A DNA stretch of 64,000 nucleotides from Prorocentrum cordatum. Its lineage: Eukaryota > Sar > Dinophyceae > Prorocentrales > Prorocentraceae. This document shows positions 10,780 to 21,774 of this stretch, in pieces. Each line of letters starts with the position of its first letter. The first letter of the stretch is position 1. A program made the translations under genes and the position numbers. The notes beneath the pieces are model-generated. The model did no database searches. It worked only from the letters and a program-made list of their open reading frames with translations, and was not told the origin of the DNA. The stretch spans positions 417,416-481,415 of the forward strand of contig CAUYUJ010022548.1 in assembly GCA_963575745.1 (NCBI GenBank). The letters run 5' to 3'.

Positions 10780-10929
10780 GGACAAAGAGGAGCGAAGGTG
10801 GAGGAGCCAGTGGGAGTGCACGGCGCTTTTCTGGAGTTCCCCGCGAAAATGTTGGAAGCATACGCGACCGCACTGGATGAGGCGCCTCAGGAAGCCGCAG
10901 CACTGCCGATGCAGGGCAGATTTGGCTGA
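10780..10929 (+). pseudogene. Short exon-like ORF, function unknown
   Basis: One plus frame reads G-Q-R-G-A-K-V-E-E-P, then VGVHGAFLEFPAKMLEAYAT, then ALDEAPQEAAALPMQGRFG and a TGA at 10927. The residue mix (Ala/Glu/Leu-rich, amphipathic, no Gly/Pro/Arg drift) resembles real protein more than surrounding frames do. An in-frame TGA lies just upstream, the only internal Met is at 10849, and the ORF is about 49 codons, so it would be one exon or a remnant. I recognise no family. It lies about 0.8 kb before the LINE ORF1 at 11739 and could be unrelated. Confidence 0.3.
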
Positions 10930-11738
10930 AGCGTGAGGCTTCTATTTCAACTAAGAGAATGAGAGGGAGGCCTCGAGGACCCTTCTCCTTAAAGGCGACC
11001 TGGGGGCGGGGGTCGAAAGTCCCCTCCCCCCCAACCCCGACCTATCCAGCGGACCAGGAGCCCAACTAGCCGTGGCTCGGGTCGGACGGAAAGGGGGGGA
11101 TAGGGAAAGGAGGGGATTATGATATCTGCTGCGTGCAGCTCGTTTCGGCCCCGCCGCCGGGCGATTTCCTCGATACTTACGTGTTGTGCCTCCAGCGCAG
11201 AGAAGCGCTGGGAGACTCAGCTGCGGAAGCCGATTCGCTACCCCCCCGCCCTTTTACACCCTCTTGGCATTAGGTTGTTGCGCTCTCTTCCCCCTCACCA
11301 AAAATTGCGCTGCCCCAGAATTACTTACACCCCCTTTCGTCCGACCCGAGTGGCGAGAGGAGCTGCGGAGGCCCACGGAATACGACGGACGCCCGCGAAC
11401 CTCGACCCCTCGAACTTACAGCAGCCTTTCCACCTCCTCCTTATCCTTCCCCTTCCCCATTCCTCCTCCAGCTCCTCCTCGCTCCTCCTCCTCCTCGTTT
11501 TTCCTCCTCCAACTTTTCTTCCTCCTCGTTCCTCGCTCCTCCGCCCTTTCGTTCCCCCTCTTCTCCTCTTCCTCCTTCTCCGCTTCTTCATGTTCCTCCT
11601 CCTCCTCCTCCTCCAGCCGTGTCGGGGCCCAGGTTGTCCCGTTGGCCCTTGCGAGCGATCGCTTCGATATTTGTAAGGCGGTTGCGGGCCTGCTTTGGCC
11701 ACGTGTCTGCGCTCTTCTTCGCATGTCCCCATGCAGCT

Positions 11739-12714
11739 ATGATGACACGCCGTGGCATGGTTCCCACGTGGGACAAAAAAGGTGGCTCCACATGGCACGA
11801 CGTGAATGAAGGTGGTGGTTGGCAGTATGTCATCAGCCGCAAGTCGAAGAAGGCCAGCCACAGTGGACCCACGAGCAAGTGTGTGCTATGCGGCTGCAAC
11901 AAGGACGAATCCATGGCGCGGTACTGCAAGCACTGTCGTGCCACGTTTCCCGCTGTTCGGCCCCCTGGTGGTGATCATCCGCTTGGGGTTGGGAGCGCGC
12001 CTCTGCCTGGTGTGTTTGCCGCAGATGCCCTTGGTTCAGGTGGGCAGGGAGCTTCACCAGCTGGCGCCTTGCCGCCAGCCCCCCCCCCTGCCAAGGGAGG
12101 TGGCGCAGGCGGAGGCCAGAGCGGCAGCAAGGCTGATGGCTCACAGCCAATTCGGGCGGGTCCGCTCCCCAATCTCTCTTTGGAGGACGCGCGGCAAATC
12201 GCCACATTGTCGCACAAGCAGGTGATTTGGACAACTGCAAGCGGTACGACTTTCTGGTCTCTGAGCTCCACTCCGCGCTCAAGCCTCAACCTGTACTTAT
12301 CCACCAACGCATCCAGTCAGCCCATGCCGAAGTTGGCCGACTGGAGAAGAAGCTCGAGATTGAATGTTGGCGTCTTGCTCAATGGCCTGTTGATGTGGAG
12401 CAATACACTAATGTGGGCACGCTCCAGTCTGAGCTGGAGGAGGCGGGCGCCAAGTGCAAGTCGCTGCTCGCTGAGTTGCAAACAGTTGGTCATGCAACGT
12501 GCGAGCCGCCCGCCCCTCGCAGGTCTGACCTGACCTGGTCGAGGAGTCTCTTGACGTCAGTCAATTTTCCTCGCTCGACGAGCTGTTAGCAGACGCGCAA
12601 TTTGACCCAGATATCGGAGAGGGAGACAAAAGAGATATTGACGCACGTAAGAAGTGCTTCGGTGATTCGATTCAAAAGATGGCGCGAGATGTGCTCCGTC
12701 CTCTTGCGGAGTAA
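11739..12714 (+). pseudogene. LINE ORF1-type nucleic-acid-binding protein, two frameshifts
   Basis: Starts at either of two adjacent ATGs (11739, 11742). Frame one gives G-G-S-T-W-H-D-V-N-E-G-G-G-W-Q-Y, then a four-cysteine ribbon (KCVLCGCNKDES.. YCKHC) and a Pro/Gly/Ala linker. Near 12221 the frame shifts and continues as DLDNCKRYDFLVSELHSALK and a Leu/Glu-rich probable coiled coil (VGRLEKKLEIE, LQSELEEAGAKCKSLLAELQ). At 12527-12536 a tandem duplication of the 5-mer GACCT shifts it again to DLVEESLDVSQFSSLDELLA, ending in DVLRPLAE and TAA (12712). A zinc ribbon followed by a coiled coil fits an RNA-binding ORF1 product. The clean 5-bp duplication suggests fairly recent inactivation. Confidence 0.7.
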
Positions 12715-13286
12715 ACGCGCGGTGCTCGTGGCGCCCACATGAGGCATCTTCTACGTTTGGCTGCGAAGCGCCGTCGGTGCGACCATGGCGCTGGCGGTGG
12801 AGGCGAACCCCCCGGCGCGCGACGGCCCGCCGTTGCTGCCGCTGCTGGAGGGGGTGGTGGTGGAGGCTTGTCTGAGCCCAAGGCCGCATCTGCCCCTGCT
12901 TATTGCGCAAGTGGGAGCAAGCCTGCAGTCGACGCGCGCGAGAGAACAAAGCCCTTAGTCTCCCAGGGCCCCCCCGCCCCCCCGCCGGCAAGGCATGCCT
13001 TGCCGGCGGGGGCTGGTTTCCAGCGCGATGGCGCCGGGGGCGCCGGTGCCCGCGCGTTCCCCAGCGACTAAGAATAGAGGTGCTCGGCGGGAGATCTCGC
13101 TAGGTGCCGCGCTGCCTTTGAGAGGCGCTGGCGCCGCCTGCGGATCTTCATCGACAACCTCAGGTTTCGGTCTCCGCTGGCCCTCGGCGGACCTAGGGCT
13201 AAAACTGCAAGGGCCTGTCGGTTCGCCGAGTCTGGGCCCGGGCCCCCGGCCCCCCCCCCCCCCTTCCACGACCCCCGACCCAGCCC

Positions 13287-14370
13287 TGGAACAAACTGTC
13301 AACATTGCGCCGTGGAACCGCAGTCTGATGGGCGCCCCAAATCATGGCCGCCTATACGCGGCGCGCGCGTTCCGTTGGTTCAGGAACACCACCCTCTAAT
13401 GCACGTGATTGAGGAGGCGGCGGGATGGGCTTGCAGGCGCGGGCGGAAGGCCATCCTTCGCCCCGCTGCGAGGCACTTCGGCTGGGGTTGGCATGCTGGC
13501 ACGGTCCTAGCTCGGCTCGCCCCCCCCCGCGCGCCCCCCTGGCGGTCGTCTCATTGCTCCGCGTCGCATGCGCTTGGGGCGACCGCGCACCTACCTGGTG
13601 ATTGTGAGCAAGTCTTCATGTGCAGCGCCTACCTGCGCGTCTCGGAAGGCTTATCCGCTGCGAACATTGAGCTGCTTGCCCGCGCTGGCGCAGTTGCAGA
13701 TGGACTAGCCATGCCTGCAATCACCGGCACTGGCTTTAACAATTACTTCAGATGTTCTCTCTTCGTCGGACCTCGTTAACACACTCCTCGCGCAATTGAT
13801 CGCCCCTTACACAACCAACCAACGCGCGATGCCAATGTCCTGGATTATTTGTTGGACCCCAGCGGGCTAGCGAAAGGTTCATCTAAGGCGAACGTGGTGC
13901 TCAACTGCAACATCTTTGCGCGCCCCCCTGTGCAGCTCGCGCTTCGCGCCGGCATTGGCCGTTCGCGTGGGCCCCTGCAAAGGAAGCCTCCTCCTCGGCC
14001 AGCGCCAGTTCCAGTTGGCCCTGTTCCGCTGCCGCCGTCTTGGGTGGGGGCGCAAGCTGCGGCTGGCGACGCTCTTCGTTCCTGCCCCAGCCGCGACGCT
14101 GGCGGCGCCCAGCAGCGGCTAGGTGAGCCATATCGCGCCTGGGCCAATCTCTCGGACGCGGAGGTGCGCAGGGTCGTCCCGAGCTCTGGGGGCGCGCTGC
14201 CCGCCCCTGAAACCCCCGCTCTTGCTTTGCGCCGGCATGGGTGGGCATTCAGTTCAGCTGTGTCGGGTGCAAAGTTGTCTGGGTCAAGCGTGGCGGCTTG
14301 TCAGTCGAAGTGTCATTTGGCTTTCTCCCCGTACCAGGCCCTTCAAATAATGGAAGGAATGGCTTCTTGA
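13287..14370 (+). pseudogene. LINE endonuclease domain, catalytically dead
   Basis: Begins in one frame as VNIAPWNRSLMGAPNHG, where families usually have an 'xxNVTxW' opening, and switches frame to VPLVQEHHPLMHVIEEAAGW, the QE(H/T)H motif carrying the metal-binding Glu. It continues CSAYLRVSEGLSAANIELLA to TGFNN. The last motif should be GDFN, and its catalytic Asp is replaced by Gly. A later segment (DPSGLAKGSSKANVVLNCNI, then RPPVQLALRAGIGRSRG) corresponds to the C-terminal part, where the usual His-containing 'PHxPV' has become 'ARPPV'. Sequence to 14370 (PYRAWANLSDAEVRR) looks like the linker to RT. The enzyme family nicks target DNA for target-primed reverse transcription; this copy could not. 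Confidence 0.7.
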
Positions 14371-15289
14371 ACCCGCCGTTCAAGGTGCCGGGCGCGCCCG
14401 CCAGCGCGCGCGAGGGAGTGGCCCCTGACGGCCAACTACAACTCTCAGCAGAGATGACGCAGTCACATCTGATTCACTGGCTCTGCCCTCGACTGATGCT
14501 GCGACGTTCAGCGGACGGTGGCAGGCTAATGCCATGTGCTTTCCTTGCGGGTTTCACATGAAGCATTGCGTTAGATTGTCTGATGGCTCGCTGGGGCTGC
14601 TTGCCATGGCGTTTGCTATCGTAGAGTCTTCTTGGCCGTTTCCTGGGCAGGCCTCCCTGGCGGTCCTTCCTCTGATCCGCAAACAGTCTTGAAGGTTTCC
14701 GGCCAATGGGGGCAGTTTGGTGGGAAGCGAAGGTTAAGCGCAAGTAGTTCGCTGGCTCGCCATTCTCGCGGACAGTCGATGTTATTCGGAGGCCGAGCAT
14801 GCGCGCTGAAAGTGCTTTTAAGCAGGGGGTTGCGATCGTTACGATTCTCTTGGATTTGTTCCAGCGCTTCTTAGCTGTTCATTTGTCTGCGCTCCTTCAG
14901 CGGTGCGTCAGCTGTATGTTCTCAGTGCAGATTGCTAGGCTTGCCGCGAGTGCTCATAGTGATGCCAGAGTTGCGCACCTTTCGAACGCGCTTGCAAGCG
15001 CCTTCTACGCCGTGAGCGGGGCGATCGCAGGCCGCGGGCTCGCCGCCACGATGGCGCGCAGCCACGCCGTCGAGGCGTTGGATGGGCTCGCACTTCTTGC
15101 CGAGGTCAGCCTGGACATTCGCATGGCCGGGTCGGGCCTCAGCTCCTCGGGCGCCACTGCTCAAGTCGTCGGTCGTCTGAGCGAAGCTGCCCCGCTGCCC
15201 CGGGGACAGGGTCTCTTTGTAGATCAATTGTTCCCCGGTCAGCCTTGGGATTGACTAGCCGCGGGCCCCGCCTCCTCGTCGCGATGAGA

Positions 15290-16760
15290 GAGGCGCCAAG
15301 TTCCGGGCCAGGCGCGCGCTGGTCGACGAGAAGCCGAAGAGGCTAAAGCGCGCGAGGCGTGCGATTGGCAGGTCGGCACTGAAGGTTTTCGTAGCTGGGC
15401 CGCTGCCCAGCGCCACAATCGGCGCTGAAGTTCACGGTGAGCCCCCCGACGGATTGGCGCAATACGCAGGTGGCAGCGGCCAGCGCATGGCAGCCCTCTG
15501 CCAGGATGAGGTCAATGACCTCCCTCTCAGTGTTCTCGCAGGACCCAGCCTGGCATCCTGCCGCGGCGCCGACTGCTCGCTGCGCGAAGGAGATCTGGGC
15601 TAACCAGACTGAGATGTCCCTTTGCGTCGCCCCCTCGCCCGAGCCGCGGCGCCTGGGCGCCCAGGGCCCAAAACGTGGCGCGGAGTCGTTTCTCTGGGGG
15701 TTATGAGCAAGAGCCTCGATGTCCAAGACCATGCGTTCGCGGGTGGATTTTGCACCCCATCGCACTGTGCCAGAGCTCCCCGGGGCTGGGTGGGGAGCGG
15801 TGTTGGTAGATGATGATGGCAGCGGCAGAGCGCGCATTCGCTGCCCACTGTGGGCTCCTGATCTGCAGACGGCCCAGGGTGGGGGGGTGCTTATGTTGTC
15901 GCTGCGATGCGCGTTCGTCGGGGAAGCGCCATCTACTCTGATTGCAAGAATGTTGCGGTCTGTCCTACATGCGCGCATTATGGCGTTCGTCTCCCGGCCC
16001 GCAGGGGGGCCCTGGATGGGGCCCCCTTAAAGTCAAGGCGCATGTGGAAGAACCAGGGGACCTCAACGTGCAGCTGATTTTCTTTAGCTGGGAACGACCT
16101 GGCTGAGCCAGTTGCGAAGACCACGGCCCTCAGATGCCCCCGGTCCGCGCCTGAGGATGTCGCCTGGCTTGCGCGAGACTCAGAGTCTAATGCGTTGTGC
16201 GCCTGTCAGCTAGGTTGCCCCCCTGTCGGCCAAAGCTTGATTTGGAAGATCTGCCTCTTATTGAGCCGCCTGCTGTGACCAAGCCACCGCCTGCGCGGGG
16301 GCCAACTCGTGACTGGAAACCTGTGTTGGAGGACTAGGAACGCACGTTCTGTCCGAAGGTCAGCAGAGGCGCGCCAGCCACCAAGAGCAGGCCTGTGGTT
16401 GTTGGGTATGTTTGGCAGAGCGTCTGGGCCGGCGACCCCCCGCCTCCTGATGTTTGTGCTGGCTTCGAAAAGTTTGCCCCTGCTCAAATTGCTAGTCTCC
16501 AGCACCGCTGCGTCGCCTTGAATGCTCTGGCGGCGCGGTGGTGGAGGTGCAAAGCTTACACTTGGCATGGACAGCCGAGAAACCTTCTGAAGCGATGTGG
16601 GGAGGCGCCCCCGTCTGGATGCGCCAAGTCTGCGCGGGTAATGTTTGCAAAGGCAGGCGCCCCAAGTTTTCGGGAGTCACGGCGCAGCGCGGCCCATGGA
16701 CTACAGACTTTCGGCCCCCGTCCAGGTGTAGCTTGCATCCCCTTGGGCGCCAGGTGCGCC
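15290..16760 (+). pseudogene. LINE C-terminal part: post-RT segment, RNase H and zinc ribbon
   Basis: From about 15290 one frame reads RALVDEKPKRLKRARRAIGR, then SALKVFVAGPLPSATIGAEV, similar to the segment after the thumb in dinoflagellate LINEs. RNase H follows: GWGAVLVDDDGSGRARIRCP, then AIYSDCKNVAV with the conserved Asp at 15940-15942, and AGNDLAEPVAKTTA with the final Asp at 16096-16098. The first catalytic Asp is not visible. A proline-rich tail (LDLEDLPLIEPPAVTKPPPA) and a Cys motif (C-K-A-Y-T-W-H-G-Q-P-R-N-L-L-K-R-C) end it near 16700. Several frames are needed to read it. RNase H would remove the RNA strand during element copying. Confidence 0.65.
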
Positions 16761-17154
16761 TGTGAAGGCCGCCCGCCACGGGTCTCGGCGCCGTGGCCCT
16801 CCCCGTCGGGGCCCACCGCCACCCGTGACCGCGCTCGAGCTCTGGCCTCGATTGGGTCGAGGACGGCACGCCGCTACCAGCCATGTTGCCTAGGGTTTGT
16901 TTTGCGCGCTGCCGCGTCGCTCGCTCGTGGTGTGAGACTCATTCGATCTTGTGGGGATGCCTTCATGGTGCCGTCACACGCCGTGAATCCAGGCGGAGCC
17001 GTCCTTACATTTTTTCCTGCGCTGTGTTGTTGAATGTCTAGCTTCAACCGCTCCGCTTTTTGAGGGAACTTTCCAGGTTGCGCTCGCAACTGGTTGGTGG
17101 GACCTCCCAGCTGGAGGTGCCTCGCTGTCATCCTGGTTGAAGTCGAAAGATCCT

Positions 17155-17210
17155 CATCATCACCATCTTTACCCCCATCGACATCATCATCATCATCATC
17201 ATCATCATCC

Positions 17211-17241
<31 letters not shown>

Positions 17242-17278
17242 AATCTTCATCCGCATCATCATCATCACCATCATCGTC
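17155..17278. repeat. (ATC)n microsatellite followed by CCT-rich tract
   Basis: CATCAT units with interruptions to 17278, then CTCCTCTTCC-type pyrimidines to about 17400. The array begins about 400 bp after the LINE's last readable motif. Confidence 0.9.
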
Positions 17279-17685
17279 CTCCTTTCCTCTCCTCCTCTTC
17301 CTTCCTCCTCTTCCTCCTTCTCGTGCTCTCTCTTCGCTTCTTCTTCTTCTCCTCCGACGTCTCCTCTACCCTCCTCGCCCTTCCCTCCCCCTTCCAGCCA
17401 GGGGCGCCAGCGCCCCCATCGCCCGCCCGCTCCCCCCCCCCCCCCTCCGCGCCCCCGAGCGGAGGCACCCGCGGGACGATCGGCGGATGGTGACCGCGTA
17501 GCTCCCGAGCGCGCGGGCGGACCGCTGAGGCCGCGTTCTTCGCCGCCGCCCCGCCGCCCTCTCCGCAGGTGGCTGGGACGGTGGCGAGTCCTCGCCGTCC
17601 TCTGCCAGTTTCTGTGCCCCCGCCCCGCTGCCCAACGCGCGGGCGGGCAGCGCCAGGGCCTTGTTCTCGAGTTCCGAAGATTGGT

Positions 17686-17825
17686 TCTGGAATTCAAAAA
17701 AAACGGTGGTGTTTGAATTCGAAGAGCGGTTTGTTGAATTCCAAAACTAGTTTTCGGAATTAAGCATTGAGCTGCTCTTTATTCGAAAACCAGTTTCTTG
17801 AATCCAAAAACCAGTTTTTTCTCAG
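17686..17825. repeat. Degenerate ~33-bp repeats around GAATTC
   Basis: TCTGGAATTCAAAAAA, GTTTGAATTCGAAGAG, GTTGAATTCCAAAACTAG, TTTCGGAATTAAG and TTGAATCCAAAAACCAG are spaced 25-35 bp apart, giving a short AT-rich array in GC-rich DNA. Confidence 0.6.
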
Positions 17826-18160
17826 AAGCCACGTGTTGAAGCCGAGGCCTTCTTGTCCCAGACCGTTCGCGGGGAAACTCTGGATCAGAGCCAGGCCCGC
17901 CCGTCGGCCCGCCGCCTCACGGCGCGCCTCGCGCGCGAGGACCCGACCAGAGAGAGATTTGCGTGGAATTCCGACACATCTGTTTACGCGTGTGTTTCGT
18001 ATTCCATGATTCCGCCTCCCTCTCGTTTGTCGTCGGTTTTCTTCTCAGCGCTCTCCAGTCGTCCCCCCCCGATCCGCGCCCTTGTGTCCAATTCCCTCCG
18101 GTTGTCCTCTTTATCTTACAGTGGAGAACCCATGCTGAGAAACACCCTGCCCGCCTCCAG

Positions 18161-18262
18161 GGTGCCCTGGGTTTCTTGGGTTTCGATGGTTTTTCGATGG
18201 AAAGCGTGACGTCCCCACACCAAAAAAGCAATGGACGTCCTGGGGTCTCAGGATTGGGTGTC
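18161..18262. repeat. Dispersed repeat K, copy 1
   Basis: GTGCCCTGGGTTTCTTGGG and GCAATGGACGTCCTGGGG with CCACACCA between them match parts of 51715-52040 and its tandem copies. Confidence 0.6.
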
Positions 18263-18432
18263 TTGTGGAAGGTTTCTTGTGGACTGGCCTCCACTGTGCT
18301 ACCCGCCCCGCCGCCCGCGGGCGCGGGGAGATGCCAGGGTGCCGAGCTGGCCCCTGCCGGAAGTACATTTCAAGTCCTCGGTGTCCCAGCCTTCCGCGGC
18401 GGCCGAACAGCCGCGCAGCGGAAGGAGAAGTG

Positions 18433-18612
18433 GGCGGCTGGCGAGCTCGGGCCGTTGAGCCGTTTCTGCGTGCAGGGTGGAGGGGAGGGGGAGGGGGACA
18501 AGGTAGGTGCGCTCGCGTCAACATCTGACATCCTACCCCTCCCTCCCATCCCTTACCATGGCGCTGATTTTCTCTATCCGCGGACGCGTGTCGTAGCGGA
18601 CCTGTGGCTCCG
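18433..18612. repeat. Repeat cassette G-H, copy 1
   Basis: G: GGCGAGCTCGGGCCGTTGAG with CCGTTTCTGCGTG (also at 20122 and, partly, 22049). H: GTGCGCTCGCGTCAACATCT, ATCCTACCCC, CTATCCGCGGACGCGTGTC (also at 22958-23075). The cassette G-H-(microsatellite)-I recurs around 22.05-23.60 kb, so a block of about 1.1-1.5 kb was duplicated around the RT fragment at 20.5-21.7 kb. Confidence 0.65.
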
Positions 18613-19064
18613 CGCGCGTGTGCGTAGTGGGTGGTGGTGCGCGTGCGTGCGTGCGTGTGTGCGTGGTTGTGGTTGTTGTGGTGGTGGTGTGTATGTGTGT
18701 GTGTGTGTGCGTGTGTGCGCGTGTGCTGTGGTGTGACGTGGTGTGGCGTCTTGGTGGTTTGGTGGTGGGCCAGGTGCGTACGTGCGTGATGGCGGTGGTG
18801 GTGGTGCGGTGGTGTGTGTGTGTGCGTGTGTGCGTGTGTGCGTGCGTGCGTGCGTGCGTGCGTGCGTGTGTGCGTGTGTGCGTGTGTGCGTGCGTGCGTG
18901 NNNNNNNNNNNNNNNNNNNNNNNNNNNNNNNNNNNNNNNNNNNNNNNNNNNNNNNNNNNNNNNNNNNNNNNNNNNNNNNNNNNNNNNNNNNNNNNNNNNN
19001 GCGGGCGGGCGGGCGGGCGGGCGGGCGCGCGGGCGGGCGGGCGTGCGGGCGTGCGGGCGTGCGG

Positions 19065-19139
<75 letters not shown>

Positions 19140-19262
19140 TGTCTGTGTGTGCGCGCGCGTGTGATGTGGTGTGACGCGGTGTAGCGTGGTGGTGGCGGGT
19201 GGGGTAGTGCGGTGGTGGTGGCGGTGCGCGGTGGTGATGCGCGTGCGTGCGTGCGTGCGTTG
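18610..19262. repeat. (GTGC)n / (GTGT)n / (GCGG)n microsatellite with assembly gap
   Basis: Tetranucleotide-type repeats flank a run of exactly 100 N at 18901-19000. Left of the gap the motif is GTGC/GTGT; right of it is GGGC shading into GTGC. The N run is an assembly gap of unknown true length. Protein frames crossing it are meaningless. Confidence 0.95.
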
Positions 19263-19339
19263 GTGGGTGGAAGTGGCGGTGGGTGTGCGTGCGGCGGGGC
19301 GGGGCGTGGTCCGGCGCGGTGGTGGCGGGCGGATGGGCG

Positions 19340-19545
19340 CGCGACAAAGAGGCCCGCGCTGGGGCGAGAACGCCATCCTGGACGACGGAGGCAAAACACC
19401 GATCCGAACATGAGGCCCACGCTGCAGCGGGAGCACGATTCGGAACGATTCGGGAGCAGAAATGAGGCCGGCGCCTCAGCGAGAGCAGCATTTTGAAAAA
19501 AAACGCAGGCGAAAACCCAACTCCCGGGAATCCTGTGTGTAAAAA
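19340..19545. repeat. Dispersed repeat I, copy 1
   Basis: GCGCTGGGGCGAGAACGCCA, GAGGCCCACGCTGCAGCGGG and the CATTTTGAAA tail match 23430-23600. A partial inverted match is present at about 50120-50180 and in its tandem copies. Confidence 0.65.
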
Positions 19546-19639
19546 ACAGTACGCGGGGGGGGGTCGACTACTTTCAGGCCTCCTTCGGGGGAAGAGGGAG
19601 AGTAGTATTCATATTGAGTAATTGTGGATGGGGATGGGG

Positions 19640-19658
19640 GGAACGAGGAGGAGGAGGA

Positions 19659-19690
<32 letters not shown>

Positions 19691-19830
19691 GAGGAGGAGG
19701 AGGAGGAGGAGGAGGAGGAGAGGAGGAGGAGAGGGAACAAAGAGGAGGAGGAGGGAACGAGGAGGAGGAGGGGAGAACGAGGGGGAGGGGATGGGGGGAA
19801 CGAGGAGGAGGAGGAGGAGGGGGGAGGAGG
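19640..19830. repeat. (GGA)n microsatellite
   Basis: Purine-only (GGA)n with AAC interruptions on the plus strand. It accounts for poly-Glu, poly-Gly and poly-Arg frames. Confidence 0.95.
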
Positions 19831-19849
19831 GGGAGGGGAAGGGAGGGAT

Positions 19850-20178
19850 GATCAGGGGCAGCGATAGGGGGGGATCGGCATAGGGGAGGACGGTCATCGA
19901 CCCCCAATCGCCCACTTGATCGCCAAGAGGGGACCGACAGCCTTCCCCTGCCCAGGAGCGTGCGGATTCGCCGTCGGGGGCCCGTCGCCGATCTATCGGC
20001 GATGCATCGCCGATGCTGGGTCGATGTGTCCCCGCCGGTGCCAGCCCCCCCCCCCCCGCTACCGTTGCCCCTCAGATGGGGCGGGGCAAAGGGGGAGTGG
20101 GTCGGGAGCAGGATGACAGGGGCGGCTGGCGAGCTCGGGCCGTCGAGCCGTTTCTGCGTGGAGGGTTGAGGGGAGGGG
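19850..20178. repeat. Repeat F copy 1 plus repeat G copy 2
   Basis: CGACCCCCAATCGCCCACTT, CCCAGGAGCGTGCGGATTCG and GCCGATGCTGGGTCGATGTG match 21785-22005. The palindrome-like GCATCGCCGATGC core also occurs near 9355 and 43360-43505. GGCGAGCTCGGGCCGTCGAG follows at 20122. Confidence 0.75.
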
Positions 20179-20539
20179 AGGGGGGTGGGGGGAACGAGGA
20201 GGAGGAGGGAGAAGGGGGGGACAGACAGTCAGACGCGAGCGCGCCGTTGTCCGCCCAGGCGGCGGGGCCTTGAAGGCCGGCGCAGGCGGGCTGGAGTCCT
20301 CAAGTGTGGAGGTGAATGTTCTCGACCGGTGGGGTTGTGTGCTGTGTGTGCTGTAGAAGACTGCTTCCAGGCTGCTCCATGTCTTGCTGTCTTGCGCTAG
20401 CGTGAGCCATCGTTGGTTGTCTCGTTCGAAGGGCGTGGTTGCCTCAAGAAACTTCACGATATCATCCTCCCACCCTTTCCGCTGGCCTCGGTGCCTGCGC
20501 AGCGCTGGCCGGCGGTCGTGGATGTCCGGTTCCTATGAC

Positions 20540-21755
20540 ACAGCAAGCCGTGCCCACGTTCGGCGACTCGCGATTCTTCTTGCCCACCGCCACTTGCGTC
20601 TGAAATACGTCGTCGTCCACTCGTCAATGTTGGCCCGTTTCGCAATGTCTGTTGCTATGTGTGTAGCTCTGCGTATGACACCTTCCCAAGGTTCCAGGTC
20701 GTTCTCGTCGTCGCCGTCTTCGAAGTCCGGCTGCGTTGTGCTGTCGTCTGAGCTGGTGTTGGTTCTGCCTCCATCGTCGAAGTGAATCTCGTCGTTGGAG
20801 CCGTTGCCGTTGTCAGTTGCGCTGCTGCTGCGCCTCGTTCGTTTCCTCGGGGTGTTCACAATGAGTCGTAACATTCGTCGCTGGGCACGTCGAAGTGTTT
20901 GGAGGATGTCCTTCGTGAGCGTCCAAGAAATGCAACTGTACAAAGTGTTGGCGTTACCGTGCCGCTGAACAGCCGTAGTCCTACTATGGAGGGGGTACCG
21001 CTTGCTTGTGAGTTCGTCTCGAAGCTGGTTAAAACGGCGCCATCCAGACACAAGTCGATTGGAGAGTTCTGCTTGGTGAAAGTCGTGGAACGTGAGCTTG
21101 CGACCAAGAGACTTGGTGGTCTGACCTGCGTTGAGAATTTCAATGCTGTCGCCGTCAACGTCAGTGTGCGTTATTGTCCGCGCCTGTCGTCTGCTGACGT
21201 TGGTGAGAATTTTGGCCCGCACGTAGATGCTTCCTTCTTGAGGTCCTGGAGTATGATCTTCAATTGTCGTACGGTTGGTGCGAGAAGAAGCAAGTCGTCG
21301 GCAAAACGTAGATTCGTGAGCAGTGTAACCTTGGAATGCCCCAGTTGTATGCCAATTCCCTGCGTTCCCGATAAGGTTTGACCTGTGTTGGAAATAATGT
21401 TCGATAGCCGCGTTGAGTAGGTAAGAGTTGAGTGTGACTGCTTGTTTTGCTACGCTCAGAATGTTGAGCTCACTGTTGCTGACGTCTGTCCGTCCTCACC
21501 TTCCGGTCTGCCCGTTGTAACATTCTAGCAATAGAGTAACGTTTGCTTCTGGGGTCTGGGACATTCTGCATTCGAAGTGTTCTCCATAGGTGTTCGTGGT
21601 CGACGCTGTCAAACGCCTTCTTAAAGTCGATCGCAGCGGCCCATAGCGGGAGTTGCCACTCAAGGGAGCGTTCGTGCAGTAGTGTCGCGATGAAACGATG
21701 TTTTTCCGTGCAGAAGCTTTTGCGGATGCCAGCTTGGTCAGGTGGTTGCTCAGAG
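20540..21755 (-). pseudogene. LINE reverse transcriptase fragment (FADD type)
   Basis: On the minus strand the coding runs from about 21755 down. QAGIRKSFCTEKHRFIATLL is followed by RT motif A, IDFKKAFDSVDHEH (near 21595-21640), then about 250 bp later motif C TNLRFADDLLLLA, with FADD at 21294-21305. After a frameshift near 21225 it continues KILTNVSRRQA.., LNAGQTTKSLGRKLTF, a thumb-like segment (SNRLVSGWRRFNQLRDELTS, ILQTLRRAQRRMLRLIVNTP) and the terminal RRKWRWARRIASRR. Both catalytic regions have their aspartates, but frameshifts separate them and no endonuclease precedes. The 5' end abuts repeat F at about 21770, giving a 5'-truncated copy typical of LINEs. It is a different lineage from the RNase H-bearing element at 11.7 kb. 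Confidence 0.85.
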
Positions 21756-21774
21756 TCAGGGGAAGGGGACAGGG

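Larger units (their letters stand above)
11739..16760 (+). mobile_element. Decayed non-LTR retrotransposon (LINE) with endonuclease and RNase H
   Basis: A nearly full-length but dead plus-strand element. In order it shows a zinc-ribbon ORF1 (11739-12714), an apurinic-type endonuclease domain (13287-14370), a fragment resembling the region after the RT thumb (about 15290-15600), an RNase H domain (15740-16140) and a terminal Cys-rich ribbon (about 16540-16700). The order EN, RT, RNase H, C-terminal zinc motif is that of dinoflagellate LINEs. I cannot find RT palm motifs between 14370 and 15290, so the catalytic RT appears deleted or unreadable. Many frameshifts and stops separate the domains. 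The next feature is an (ATC)n run at 17155, but no poly-A or target duplication was identified. Confidence 0.8.

Noticed and set aside
18111-19491. Long His/Thr/Arg frames around 18.1-19.5 kb
   Set aside because: They cross 100 N and a GTGC repeat, so they are not real sequence-supported proteins.
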